Source of the DNA: Sympetrum striolatum
Taxonomy: Eukaryota > Arthropoda > Insecta > Odonata > Libellulidae
Direction of reading: 5' to 3'
Length of the DNA stretch: 64,000 nt
NCBI GenBank assembly: GCA_947579665.1
Contig: OX388341.1
Coordinates: 25,615,147-25,679,146 of the forward strand
Part shown: one piece after another, positions 37,785 to 47,909 of the stretch
Numbering within the stretch: position 1 is the first letter of the stretch
How the letters are laid out: the number at the start of each line of letters is the position of its first letter
Notes under the pieces: generated by a model
What the model was told of the DNA's origin: nothing
Databases searched by the model: none
Seen by the model: the letters and a program-made list of their open reading frames with translations, nothing else
Position numbers and translations under genes: made by a program

Positions 37785-40480
37785 ACAAACTATCAGAGCA
37801 ACTCAGTCTCAAATCTCTCTATTTGGACAAAGTTGAACAAATAATTTCACGCTTCCGAGGCCAAAGATCCGCTAATTCCCTCGTTAACACCGAGGACTCT
37901 GTTTTTAAGGAAGGGAGTTGTTTGCAAACATTCGTAGGTAAATATTTAGTCGGGATAAATACGTGGGTCCTGTACTGTTCAGTTTTAAATCGTTTGCGAC
38001 TTTGTCTCTATCCTTTAAGTTAATTATTTTCTTTCCGAGTATTTAAGTTATCCTTTCAAGCGGAGACATTAATGGGTATCACAGATTACCGAAAATGGTT
38101 CTTCCTTTCATCTCTTTGAACGAAGTAAATTAATAGAGTTATGATTTAATGTAAGGATTGTGAAAACAGCCTACCGTCGATCAGTTTACCACGTTGATAA
38201 GAATCGATATTTTGAAATAAATTTCAGATAAGGAAACATATCGTTTCAAGTTTTAATTTAATAATATATGAAACCGTAAAGACTAAATAAAAGAGAAAAA
38301 GCATGCTGAGTTCAGAAGAGTTTCACAAGAATAACATTATATGAATACTATAATTAATAATGATACAAATCATGAAAAATTTGATAATATTTAAAATATT
38401 TATTTCCTATAACCTGTCCCATTGAATTAATATGATATGGGAGATATTGAGTTTTCCTCTGTACAGATTGAACTATTATACTAATATACTATATTATTAT
38501 TGTATCCTTCTTCCATTTTCGCCGTTGAGAATCAATGAGCACTTCAGTTAGTATTCTTTAAAACATTTAAAATCGTATAAAATCTCCTTTCTCAATTTTT
38601 TTCCTAAAACAATTCTTAATTTTCATAGATTTGAATGATAATATTTGTTACATAAAACGAATAAATTGGAATAAAATTTGCCAACTGATAAAATTTTCGA
38701 GACATCATATTTTTTAGATTGATTCGACATCAAAAATTGAATCGCTAATGCCTTACCCATGTAGGTGCATTGCAACTAACGGGAGAAAGTTCCATAAAGA
38801 TGTTAATGCCGAAAAGGCGAGATTATTTTACCCGGAGAGAGCCCAAGAACGTAAACAAAGGTCGAGAGGAAACGGGATAACATGTTTTAAGCTTTAGTCT
38901 GGCGGGGTAATACATCATCTTCAGAAGTATTGACGTCAGAGTAGGAAGGAGGCTAAACGAAAAGTGCAGCTTGCCACGGCGGCGTATGAACGATGATGGA
39001 CCGAGCATATTCCGAGCGAACGGAAGAGTTCCGAAAACGGGTATAATTTTTCAACTAGTCTCTCTAGAGAAATACCACTACCCACGAGATGGAGTGACCT
39101 CCCGGGGATGTGCCTCTGGGAGGGCAAGGGTCGCAATAAAAGTTGACGACCAAATGGTGACGCATTGTAAAATTGTCGCACGTAACTACCATCTCCTTAC
39201 CCTAGTAACCCAATAGACGCAGACACGTGATAAATAAATCAATATAAAAAGTGCCGAGTGTGAAAGGAAAGAATGACAGACATTAAAATCATCAATCAAA
39301 CCGTCAATGACCAAAGGGATTGAATAAAATTTTCACTAGATTTCCTCTTATATTGCAGGGACATGAATTGAAGTTAGGGTATGAAGAAATTAAAAGGCGT
39401 TCTTTGTACATCATGTGTCGACTTGAATTGTTCGATTAATTTACTATGAAGTATGTTTGGAGTAGAGTATGATTTACTTCAGCTGATATGTTTATTTTTA
39501 AATCCAAAAAAATCTAAAGCAGTATCAAAATTTACTCACTTATTTTTTATTTTGGTATTTTTTCAAAAATATAACAATTACAGAATACAAAATGATGCAA
39601 GAAGGATAGAAAGGTATGCCAATAATTTGCTTACAAAAACAGTACTTACATAATGTTAAAAGAAAAAGAAGAAAATAAAAATAGAAGTTACATCGCTAGG
39701 GTCCTGCCAAACCTTAGATTTGTCGACAGGTTCCCAAAATAAATCACTAAAAGTGGCGAAGATAGTTTTTTTCGTCATTATAATGACTTAATTACGATTA
39801 AAAGAAAACAGAGCAAAATATAAATGGGTGGAAAAAATAGTTTGGCCACCAAAAATTATCCTTATTAACTGATCTCTCAATTTAATATTTCATACCAAAT
39901 ATATACTCTCTTTCATACAGAGGTTAGTACGTAGGATTACATAGTGTTTACTCGTTTCTATTCTTTGAAAGAGAAACGGAAAGGAATGGTAGCTTTGAGG
40001 TATTTTTCCCCTAGAAGTGGTAAATTACGTTAGAATTGCCAAAGACACCATAAAGTTTTCTAAGAAAATCTTTTTCTAGAAAGACAAAGCCTGTGTTAAC
40101 TTGTGACGCTAGATACTAATAGCCCCAAAGAAAAGAGATAAGAGTGACAAGAGGCTCTTCCGAAAATTTTGCGTGAAGATGGATGACGCTACCTGAGGAC
40201 AAAAGGGCTTTTATTGTCAGCAGATGTGTTATAAGGTGGAAAACATTTCAGAGAGTCTTTTGCTTGATAATTTTACCTACGTTATACATACATATTATTC
40301 AAGACTTCCATCGTTCACTCTAATACTCTATTGATTTTGAAACTTCTCTCAAATTTATTTCAATGACGCTCCTTAGAAAGGAAGATTAACTCCTTAGTGC
40401 GAATCGAAATATACGTATAATATACTATCTTAGTATTAATAGTATTGTTAAAAGTGCTTCGACAGCTTAGGTCATATCGC
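37785..40480. other. AT-rich non-coding stretch
   Basis: No gene recognised. GC is higher at 38,930-39,140, with overlapping frames on both strands but no motif. Confidence 0.45.
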
Positions 40481-40484
40481 ACAT

Positions 40485-40561
40485 TGGCTCCCACCGGGAA
40501 CGGAACCCGGGACCGCTTTCATCAAAGGCAAACGCGCTGTCCTCATGACTATCCGGGAGCC
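40485..40561 (-). repeat. tRNA-like sequence, probably SINE head or tRNA pseudogene
   Basis: On the minus strand, 76 nt run from GGCTCCC to GGGAGCC, a perfect 7-bp acceptor-like stem followed by A. A T-arm CCGGG-TTCCGTT-CCCGG is present. The loop lacks the usual TTCrA, one extra base separates T-stem and acceptor, and the D and anticodon arms do not fold in standard form. I therefore call a tRNA-derived sequence and not a working tRNA. It lies 140 bp left of the palindrome. Confidence 0.5.
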
Positions 40562-40700
40562 CTATACTATCTTGATTTACTGATATTTTTGATAAACAAT
40601 TTATTAGAACAAATTATTTGTATTATAGTCCATTTCCTAGGTTGTTTAGGTTATATAAAATCGATTGTGGCAGGCTTTACCGTGTGGAAATCCATAACAG

Positions 40701-40816
40701 AGGATGTTAAGAATAAGGTTTAACAAATACTTTTTTCCACAGATTTATTTGCAAAACTAGTTTTGCAAATAAATCTGTGGAAAAAAGTATTTGTTAAACC
40801 TTATTCTTAACATCCT
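40701..40816. repeat. 116-bp perfect palindrome, no spacer
   Basis: The two 58-bp arms (40,701-40,758 and 40,759-40,816) are exact reverse complements meeting at AAAACT|AGTTTT. Beyond the ends, 6 of the next 9 position pairs also match. The right arm runs directly into the LINE-like 3' coding remnant at 40,817, so the left arm is probably an inverted copy of LINE sequence. Such uninterrupted palindromes are unstable. A recent origin, a replication fold-back, or a library chimera must be considered. Confidence 0.9.
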
Positions 40817-41065
40817 TTGTTTAGGTTAGTTAATAGCCTTCCAAAAGAAATACATTTATTTTATAACAGCCTAAATAATTTAAAAAATCTACTAAATCAC
40901 TATCATTTTAATTTGCTTATACTTTCTATGTATAATATGATATCCCTAAAATTTAATTGCGATTTCCTTTCATTTTACTTTTGTATTTATCTATGTGTTA
41001 TTACTGCATATCTTATTTAATGGGTTTGTCTGCCCGTAAATTGTAATAAATAAATAAATATTACT
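40817..41065 (+). pseudogene. LINE reverse-transcriptase C-terminal remnant and 3' tail
   Basis: A 67-codon frame (to the TAA near 41,020) begins with FRLVNSLPKEIHLF and NSLNNLKNLLNHY. This resembles the extreme C-terminus of CR1- and jockey-like reverse transcriptases, where an N.LP.EI motif is followed by an FK..LK..L helix. After the stop, about 25 bp lead to TGTAATAAATAAATAAATA, the type of short-repeat tail that ends such LINEs. All upstream coding sequence is missing: the frame runs straight into the palindrome. It is non-functional. The match is by eye over about 25 residues, so the family call is moderate. Confidence 0.5.
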
Positions 41066-41200
41066 ATGCATATGGAATGCAAACTTTGTACATATACTAA
41101 GCAGGATAATAATAGAATATTTATAAGATTTAGGCAGTATCGTTTGATACTTACGTATTCATATACATAAGGTTATATTTAGCGAGATTATACTCAGAAA

Positions 41201-41373
41201 TAAGAAATGAATAAGGCACTTCGTAATTTCCACATTGTGTTATTTATTTAAAAACGAGCGGTTTCGGCTAACGCCATCTTCAGGTCAAGCTTGAGGTTGG
41301 TGTTAGCCGAAACCGGTCGTTTTTAAATAAATAACACTGTGTGGAAATTACGAAGTGCCTTATTCATTTCTTA
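41201..41373. mobile_element. 173-bp near-palindromic fold-back element
   Basis: 41,201-41,289 and 41,290-41,373 are inverted copies meeting at TCAAGCTTGA. The outer 34 bp are identical; inward there are about seven mismatches and a 5-nt indel. Each arm carries a GTTAGCCGAAACC-type motif followed, outward, by TTTTTAAATAAATAACAC. The left arm on the minus strand has a hammerhead-like core (separate entry). Endings of this type are seen in Penelope-like and related retroelements. I infer two inverted element ends, not an intact element. Confidence 0.65.
41261..41283 (-). ncRNA. possible hammerhead ribozyme core (degenerate)
   Basis: On the minus strand CTGAAGA is followed by GGC-GTTA-GCC, a possible stem II, and then GAAAC. 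That is the order of the conserved CUGAnGA - stem II - GAAA core of hammerhead ribozymes, which are known in Penelope-like retroelements. Stem III would be minimal, and stem I pairs weakly at best. The right arm has lost CTGAAGA. It may be a relic or coincidence. Confidence 0.3.
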
Positions 41374-41379
41374 TTATGG

Positions 41380-41925
41380 CTTTCCACGAAGTCAAGCCTA
41401 ATACTATAAAGATTATACACCTATTTTACTCGTATATACTCAATTTTACATGTATCTTACCTAATTGGTATTATATTGATTGGGAAAAAAGGAATATTTG
41501 TTACTTTTCAGATTGCGCACTCGTGATAAATATCACTTCTTACCATAATTTTTCTAGCACTCGTTCACCCCCTTGAGAAGAATAGCATTTGAGAAAAATG
41601 GTTTCGTTTTATACATCTTTCGTTCACTTGAACGGAGTTCTAACTCAGTTTTAAATTTTAGCTCGAAGCACTCCGTAGTGATTCCACTTGATTCCCACAT
41701 GGAGTAGGATCGTTACGAGGGAAGCCTCCGCAGAAATTCCTCGGCTTGTAAATAATCCTTCAGCGCATAAAACGAAAAGACTTGCAATTTTCTGGAGCAT
41801 AAATAAATTGGCTTCGTAATTCATGCCCTCTCCGGATAAAAATAGAAGTCCCCAATAGATACTGGTCCTCCTCTTTCACTTTTGAAACGACTCCGACTAT
41901 ACAGTTCTCGATAAAAATAATACTT
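41380..41925. other. non-coding stretch
   Basis: Nothing recognised. Confidence 0.4.
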
Positions 41926-41929
41926 TCTT

Positions 41930-42560
41930 ATCCAGTTCCTTCTCTCTCCCTTCAATCTCCTTATTTACAGCTGAATCGTATTTTGCAATAACCTCTCGAA
42001 AAGTTTCTCCAGAGTTTCCCTTATCTTTCATTGCTCTCTTTCGCTTCACGCTCATTTTCGAAAAAGCCGCAGGCTTTTTTGTTTTATTTCTTATTTGAAG
42101 CCTTATCTTCCTCTCTTTCCATTATTCCCCTTTCACCACTAAACACACTTCTCTCTCTCTTTTCACCTTTCTTTCTCTCCCCCTTCCTCCCGTCCACTTT
42201 GAAACGAAGCGTTCCACTACTTCCTTACGTCTTTCTCTTTCATCTCCCTCTTCCTTGCTCTTCATGCAGTTACCGCTCTTGTGCCACCCCACCATCTCCT
42301 TCGCCCCCCGATGCTCTCTTTTTCTCCAGTCTTAAATGCCTTTACAGCGGACTCGGCGACACTTCTATTCGCTCCTCGAGTGGGAAATAAAGTGCATCCG
42401 TGACTTGGAAGTCGGAGAGGGGATTGGGAATAGGGGAAGTAATGCGGAGCGGGGTGTGGGAGAGGCTCCTCTCGGGGCGCGGGGAGCGAGTGTTCGAGAG
42501 GCGGGGAAAAAGGGCGTCACAAGGAGATGCTGGAAGAAGACAAGGAAATGGTGGATGATT
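41930..42560. repeat. pyrimidine tract switching to GC-rich purine tract
   Basis: C/T-rich on the plus strand to about 42,335, then G/A-rich (GGAGAGGGGATTGGGAATAG) with CpG to about 42,560. The 119-codon frame in the first half is compositional (F/L/S/P). Confidence 0.5.
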
Positions 42561-42564
42561 CGTC

Positions 42565-43935
42565 GCAGGGCTTAGGGACTGTCAGGTGCCGTCCTTCGTC
42601 CTATAAAAAATTCTTGGTTGACATTCTATTTGCATTTAACACTTCATCGTAAGAGTGTGTTACGAAGTCCTTTGGAGGCGGCGACGCTGGCTTTTTTTCC
42701 ATTCCGTGGGTGCTCTAAGAAAAAAGGAGTCATTTATTGTAATTGTGGGGAGGGGTGGGGGTAATTCCCATCAGTCGTTATTCGATGAAGTTTGCCAAAA
42801 GGGAACCATTTCCTCAGCTTCGTTCCCCTCTCACCTTTTTTCCTATTTCGCCTTGTTTCCACCCTCTTCGGATTTTTAAGCATTTCGAAGATTTTTAAGT
42901 ATCGGAGGGGAAATGGAGCGATTTACATATGGAGATTTTTCTTTTGTCTCGCTACGCCTCCTGTACTTCCTGGTGCTACGGCTCCCGACTTCCCCGGTAC
43001 TTTATTCCTCCGGAGAATTTCTGGTCCATTGATTGAGAGATAAGACTCTTTACTTAACCCAATTTCGCACTTCCGACGTTTGGCCTTTTTCTGCTCTGCA
43101 TGAATATGTTGAACATAATATCGGATTTCCTTATCTCCTTTGCTCGGAAAATGATGAAGTGCTGTTTTAGGTCTCTTACGCGGAAGCCTAGCCTTTCTGC
43201 ATATCTCCGACGCATAAAGATGGTGCACGATCTTTGAGTATCCCATTATAAAAGGGCTTTGTTTTCGAGATTGCCCTTCCTCAGCTTGGCGTTGTTTCTA
43301 AAAGTTTGAAGGCGGAAATGTTTCGAACATTTTCGTGGAGATTTTAGAAGAGGCTTTGCTTTCGCATTTTTTAGACCTTAGATAAATATGCCGTGACGTT
43401 TCATGAATATTTGAAATTTTGTAATCTTGAGTACATATTTGAAATTGTGCAAGAAAATATGCATGTGATTAAAGGGAAATATGAGGATAGACGAACTTAG
43501 GATGGTTAGAAAGAGTTATAATCAAAATATATTGAGCAAATAAGCAAGAGACATGTTATAGCATGTAATGTTATGAGATTCACCCGTTAAAAAGGATATA
43601 TAAAGTTAATACATTACTTTTTATTCGATATTGATCCTAAATGAAGCACTTATGAACATAGTTTGAATAGATGAGTCAAGAATAACATTGATTAAGAAGC
43701 CAATGTTACAAAGTTATTCTTTACTTATTTATAATGGACTTTCATGATGTCCTGGATTTTGATTCAATGGTCAAATATGGTGCAAAACGACCTAATTTGG
43801 CATACTTAAAGTAATTTCACGTGATACCGATTTATTAAAAAAGACTGAAAATTTATCTCTCTCTCTTGCTGTATTCGTTACTCTTAATTTATTTTTTTCT
43901 ATATTGTTGAATCTAATAATTGTTTCTTCTTCTTT
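42565..43935. other. non-coding stretch
   Basis: A 107-codon minus frame (42,923-43,246) has no recognised motif. From about 43,400 the sequence is AT-rich and leads into a good 3' splice site at 43,938. Confidence 0.4.
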
Positions 43936-43938
43936 CAG

Positions 43939-44094
43939 GTGAGTGGAGTAACGTTGCCAGAAGACGATTAATGCGTATGTGATCTAACAATACATCGGAC
44001 TATGACTGACCGTGAGTTATCCAAATGAGAATTTCATTGGTGTTGTGTGTTTAATTGTTTGCATTCTTCCACTCAACTGCTTATATTGTTACAC
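43939..44094 (+). pseudogene. candidate exon with interrupted signal-peptide-like reading
   Basis: A possible branch point TCTAAT (near 43,911) and the tract TTTCTTCTTCTTTCAG end at 43,938, a strong 3' splice site. The donor AC|GTAAGT follows at 44,095, which defines a 156-bp exon. From ATG at 44,025 the reading is MRISLVLCV, then TAA (44,052-44,054), then LFAFFHSTAYIVT up to the donor in phase 1. Short basic start, hydrophobic core and phase-1 exit are typical of signal-peptide exons. The in-frame TAA rules out translation through it as the sequence stands. Alternatives: a 5' UTR exon with upstream ATGs, a decayed gene, a one-base error, or chance. A second reading, EWSNVARRRLMRM then stop, starts at the exon's left edge. 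No gene identity is proposed. Confidence 0.3.
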
Positions 44095-44109
44095 GTAAGT
44101 TTTCTCATA

Positions 44110-44410
44110 AAATATTTTATTCATTCTTCTATCGCTTGAGTAGTCTCAATTTCCTTGGCTGCTTAAGTTTATAGCTCTAATTATAATTTTGGAGATAATT
44201 TTGGGCTTCCACTCGTTCGTGCTGTTTCCAAATTCCCCTTTTTTGTCATTCCTCATTCTTTTTCTTTCATAAACTTTCGTCTTCATTTTCTTATCTTCCA
44301 TCTTCGTTATTTCTCGAGATATATTCTCCTCTTCATCTTCCGCTTGTATTTGATTCTCTCCATTAGTTTCCTTCCCTTCTCTCACCATTCGTGTTTTATT
44401 TTTTCAATTC
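44110..44410. repeat. pyrimidine-rich tract
   Basis: C/T-rich plus strand directly after the candidate exon. The 80-codon minus frame is E/K/R-rich low complexity. Confidence 0.45.
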
Positions 44411-44414
44411 TCCC

Positions 44415-45970
44415 TCATGTTCCTCGCACATCTTTACCGTAAGACTCGAGTGTCACTAGCAAGGAAGCGCACACAGACCTTCCGTCCATTAAAGGAGATG
44501 AGAGGAAAGACGTAGCGTTGTCTCGGAGCGGACGTTTTAGAGTAGGTAATCGGCGAGACTTAAGATAGAGCTACCTCTGCTCCTCACACGACCTCTTATC
44601 ACTGCTTAATCGACAATCATACTGCTGCATTCGTATTCCATTTGTACTCGTATTGTAGATTTAGGATTGGATACTAAACCTGAAACCATTCATTTGTAAT
44701 GTACGATTTTGCTAGATATAATATTTATCTTAGTAACGATATACGAAAAATAATAAATTATAATATAAGATTTAGTTATAATAATTTATATTTTTTAATA
44801 TTATTATTTATTTATGAAGAATTTATCGTTACTATAATTATACCGAAACAGTAATTGCTGGACATGAATATAGATTAGCTTCCACAAACTCTGATGCTTA
44901 CTGTATAGGGTTCTTGCACGAATAAATTTCTTCTTTTAAATGTTTTTACTCTCCTTTGTTAATCATATAGATATTAAAACCATCCAGTCTGATATGTATA
45001 GATTTTCATAGCAGCAAGCAGCGTTGCAAATTGATATATTTAGTTTCAGCATAGCGTTCATAGGCTTTCATTTTGTATATAGAGGGTAAAATTCAAAAAT
45101 TCTACACCTTTTCTATCGGTAAGGTAATATTCAATTATTTGGTGCTCATCTTTTCCAAAGGTGAAAATGTGGCGTAAATGGAGTAAAATCTTTTGTTCTC
45201 GCAGTTGAATGTTTCGGCACCAGAATTTACAGCGATTCCCTTTAACAGATAATAGCGTAACATAGACCTCCAAGGAGTTACATCTAGAGCCTACATTAAA
45301 CACTACTCTGCTATTGTGGTTAGGTATGTTATAATGAATAACAGTAACTTATTTCACGTATAGGTAGAAAAATAATTTTTGAGTGAGGGTAAAACTTCCA
45401 AGTTGGTCAAAAATTTTTAATGCTGTAAATAAGACGCTTTTATGGATATGTCCTAACGAATTAATGCAATTTTGAATTAATATTCCTCTAATATTTAGAA
45501 AAAAACGTTACTAGACTCCAGATCTTAAATATTCACTTTGGATTAAATAAAAATAGTTCGTTCAAAAACAAATGCGTGATCTAAAATTCTTTACATTTAA
45601 TTAATTAGTTATTTTGGTGTGGTTTAAAATTGTTTAATTTATTATTCAAACAATCCATTGCTGATTTTATGAAAGTTAAGATCGAATTACCTTCAGTTTA
45701 CTTCCAAATTTTGCTTGAGAAGATTTATTAGATGCGTATTGATAGCTTGCAAAAATTTTTCTTCTTTTATGAATCTGGCCAGGAAATATGGAATCTGAAA
45801 TATTAGAAATATCAAGAATTTCCTTCTGCGTAAATTGTTATTTGGCTGATTATGTTACTATGTACCGAGACGCCGGTTTTATATTAAAGGCTTTTTTATT
45901 ATATCTGAAAATTATCATCTTTTTTATATTTTTTAATAAGTTGAGTTTTTAATAAGTTTAAATGTAATCG
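44415..45970. other. AT-rich non-coding stretch
   Basis: Somewhat GC-rich at 44,440-44,600, then very AT-rich. No gene recognised. Confidence 0.4.
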
Positions 45971-45975
45971 ATATA

Positions 45976-46040
45976 CGAGGTTAGGTGGAAGAGAGGCCCA
46001 CCTCGCCTAACCTCGCCAATAAAGGGTCAAACTAACTAAC
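45976..46040 (+). mobile_element. retroelement-like 3' end with hairpin and ACTAACTAAC tail
   Basis: CGAGGTTAGG at 45,976-45,985 pairs exactly with CCTAACCTCG at 46,006-46,015. It is followed by AATAAAGGGTC and AACTAACTAAC. A polyadenylation-like AATAAA and short tandem tail after a hairpin suggest the 3' end of a non-LTR element, 5'-truncated. No second copy is present in the window to confirm this. Confidence 0.3.
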
Positions 46041-46044
46041 AAAT

Positions 46045-47180
46045 TATTTCCATTCACTGAAGCTCTCTCACGTAAGATATCATATTTATAAATTAAAATT
46101 GAATAATCAAGAAGATCAGGTTACAGCATCGACACATATTTCGTTTAATAAAGCCACTGTGCGAAGATATTTTATGGGTATTTGGTATTGAAATGTGTCT
46201 ACCCCTCATGGCTGCCTTACAAATATTTATTCCGCAAATTTTGTTTCAAATCTTTCGGTTTCATTTCTTGCTTTCATCATGGCACATGGGGTCGTGTTCT
46301 GGGACTAATTTCCTTTCGAATTTAATCGTGCGGTGGAATTCAGCCATCGCAAGTCGAAAAATTTCCATTTCGCAATTAAGAGATAGGATTTTCTCGTCAC
46401 TGCTAGCTAACCACTGCAGCCAGATGTCAGCTGAGGACCAGGGCCATTAGACGCCGATAATAGGCAATCGCAAACAGCGCATTCCCTAGGAATCGATAGG
46501 TTCGCAATGGAAATAAAATATGCCGAATCGCGGAGCGGCTTATAACGGTGGATCCCGCGACTTTGTTGTTTTGGAGGGCGTAGTGGATGGCCTCACGGGG
46601 ATAGTCTCCGATTCATGACGAGCTGCGGATTGGCTGCAGCGCTCACTGCACAATTACTTTGTCACTCCCTCGAGGTCCCGTTGTAGTACGCGTACATTGT
46701 AAGAGTCGCGCGCATTCGTCGACGCCACGCTGCAGTAGTTTGTTTGGAAGCATCATACCTCCTACATACGTCGTCATTGTCAACTCCGGGACGTAGTCTA
46801 ACTCGGCTAGCGCACATTTACATATTTCTTCGCTTTATCAGGGGATTTCTTATTTTGTTTCTTCATTATTCCTATCAGCTTCCCACGCGTCGCCCTCGTA
46901 CTAAGAGTTCGCGAAAACGGGCGCTCATGTTTGTTTTTTTTTTAAGTCCCTTTTCCCTCGACGACCTCCAGCTTTCAGATCATTAACGGGGGAGACTAAA
47001 CGGAATGTTTTATTTCCACTGACAAAGCTGCTACGGAACGCGTTATTTTTACATTCGGATTTAATCACTCGGAGACTGAACATTACTTATGATTATTCTG
47101 ATTTTTCACAGACGTCGGAAGAATAATTTTTACGTGAATAAATGTTCAAAGTAATGAGTTGGCTATGTTTAACTCAAGAA
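46045..47180. other. non-coding stretch with CpG-rich patch at 46.44-46.77 kb
   Basis: GC and CpG are clearly raised at about 46,440-46,770 (CGCGGAGCGGC, GTCGCGCGCATTCGTCGACG). It might be promoter-associated. No exon or start could be supported. The rest is AT-rich. Confidence 0.4.
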
Positions 47181-47181
47181 T

Positions 47182-47223
47182 TTTCTCATGTTGATCTTTT
47201 GATTTCTCATGTTGATCTTTTGA
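47182..47223. repeat. two tandem copies of a 21-bp unit
   Basis: TTTCTCATGTTGATCTTTTGA is present at 47,182 and again at 47,203 with no difference. Local slippage-type duplication. Confidence 0.7.
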
Positions 47224-47712
47224 AAACATGTCGATCTTTATATATCGCTTATGGGTGCGTCTTATTTTTTCATTAAAATTATTTTCAAAGCAAGTATCGC
47301 GTATTAATATTAAACTCTCCAGTACGAAATTTCCTTCAAATAAGATTCATCTTCTGAAATGGTCCTTTGAAGTTTTTGGTCGTAAATTATATAGAAAATC
47401 TGCAAATGATACTAGAATATTTATCAATTTATTCCTACTCAGTTTCTTAATTCATTTCTAATCATTGAAAATTCATTTTATGCACGGTTTTGTTGAACAA
47501 ATTCATTGATTTTTCATTTTTGCTAGAATGGAGACCGACATCCATTGCTTTAAACTTAATCATTATTTAATCTGGGTTTAAAATTTCAGTTAAGAAAAAC
47601 AAACACTGCACAGAATTGAATTGATGAAGGGAATATTCCACATAGCTGTTTCCTTTGTAAATATATTTTTGGGTCAGTATATAAATACTAAATTACTGTT
47701 TATGGTGAAGGT

Positions 47713-47907
47713 ATTATAGATTTTAGAAATTCATTCCACTGTAGAATTTGGTATTGCGTGGCACTAACTTGCCAGATCTACGGAAGTATTTACTCGAAAT
47801 CATTTTTTTTATTATAGATTTTAGAAATTCATTCCACTGCAGAATTTGGTATTGCGTGGCACTAACTTGCCAGATCTACGGAAGTATTTACTCGAAATCA
47901 TTTTTTT
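47713..47907. repeat. tandem duplication of a 98-bp unit
   Basis: 47,713-47,810 is repeated at 47,811-47,907. The visible differences are one base (ACTGTAG versus ACTGCAG) and one T in the closing T run. Near identity implies a recent event. The unit has no coding or repeat signature. Confidence 0.9.
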
Positions 47908-47909
47908 AG

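Noticed and set aside
37156..37844. Overlapping plus-strand open frames of 71 to 147 codons
   Set aside because: They arise from the pyrimidine-rich composition, where stop codons are rare; the products are proline/serine/leucine-rich.
40485..40561. Functional tRNA gene
   Set aside because: Acceptor and T-stem pair, but the T-loop is aberrant, one base intervenes, and D and anticodon arms do not fold normally.
40445..40723. 92-codon plus-strand open frame
   Set aside because: It is formed from the tRNA-like sequence and ends in the palindrome; no protein motif.
47182..47223. CRISPR-like direct repeats
   Set aside because: Only two copies with no spacers, in a eukaryotic context; a local tandem duplication explains it.
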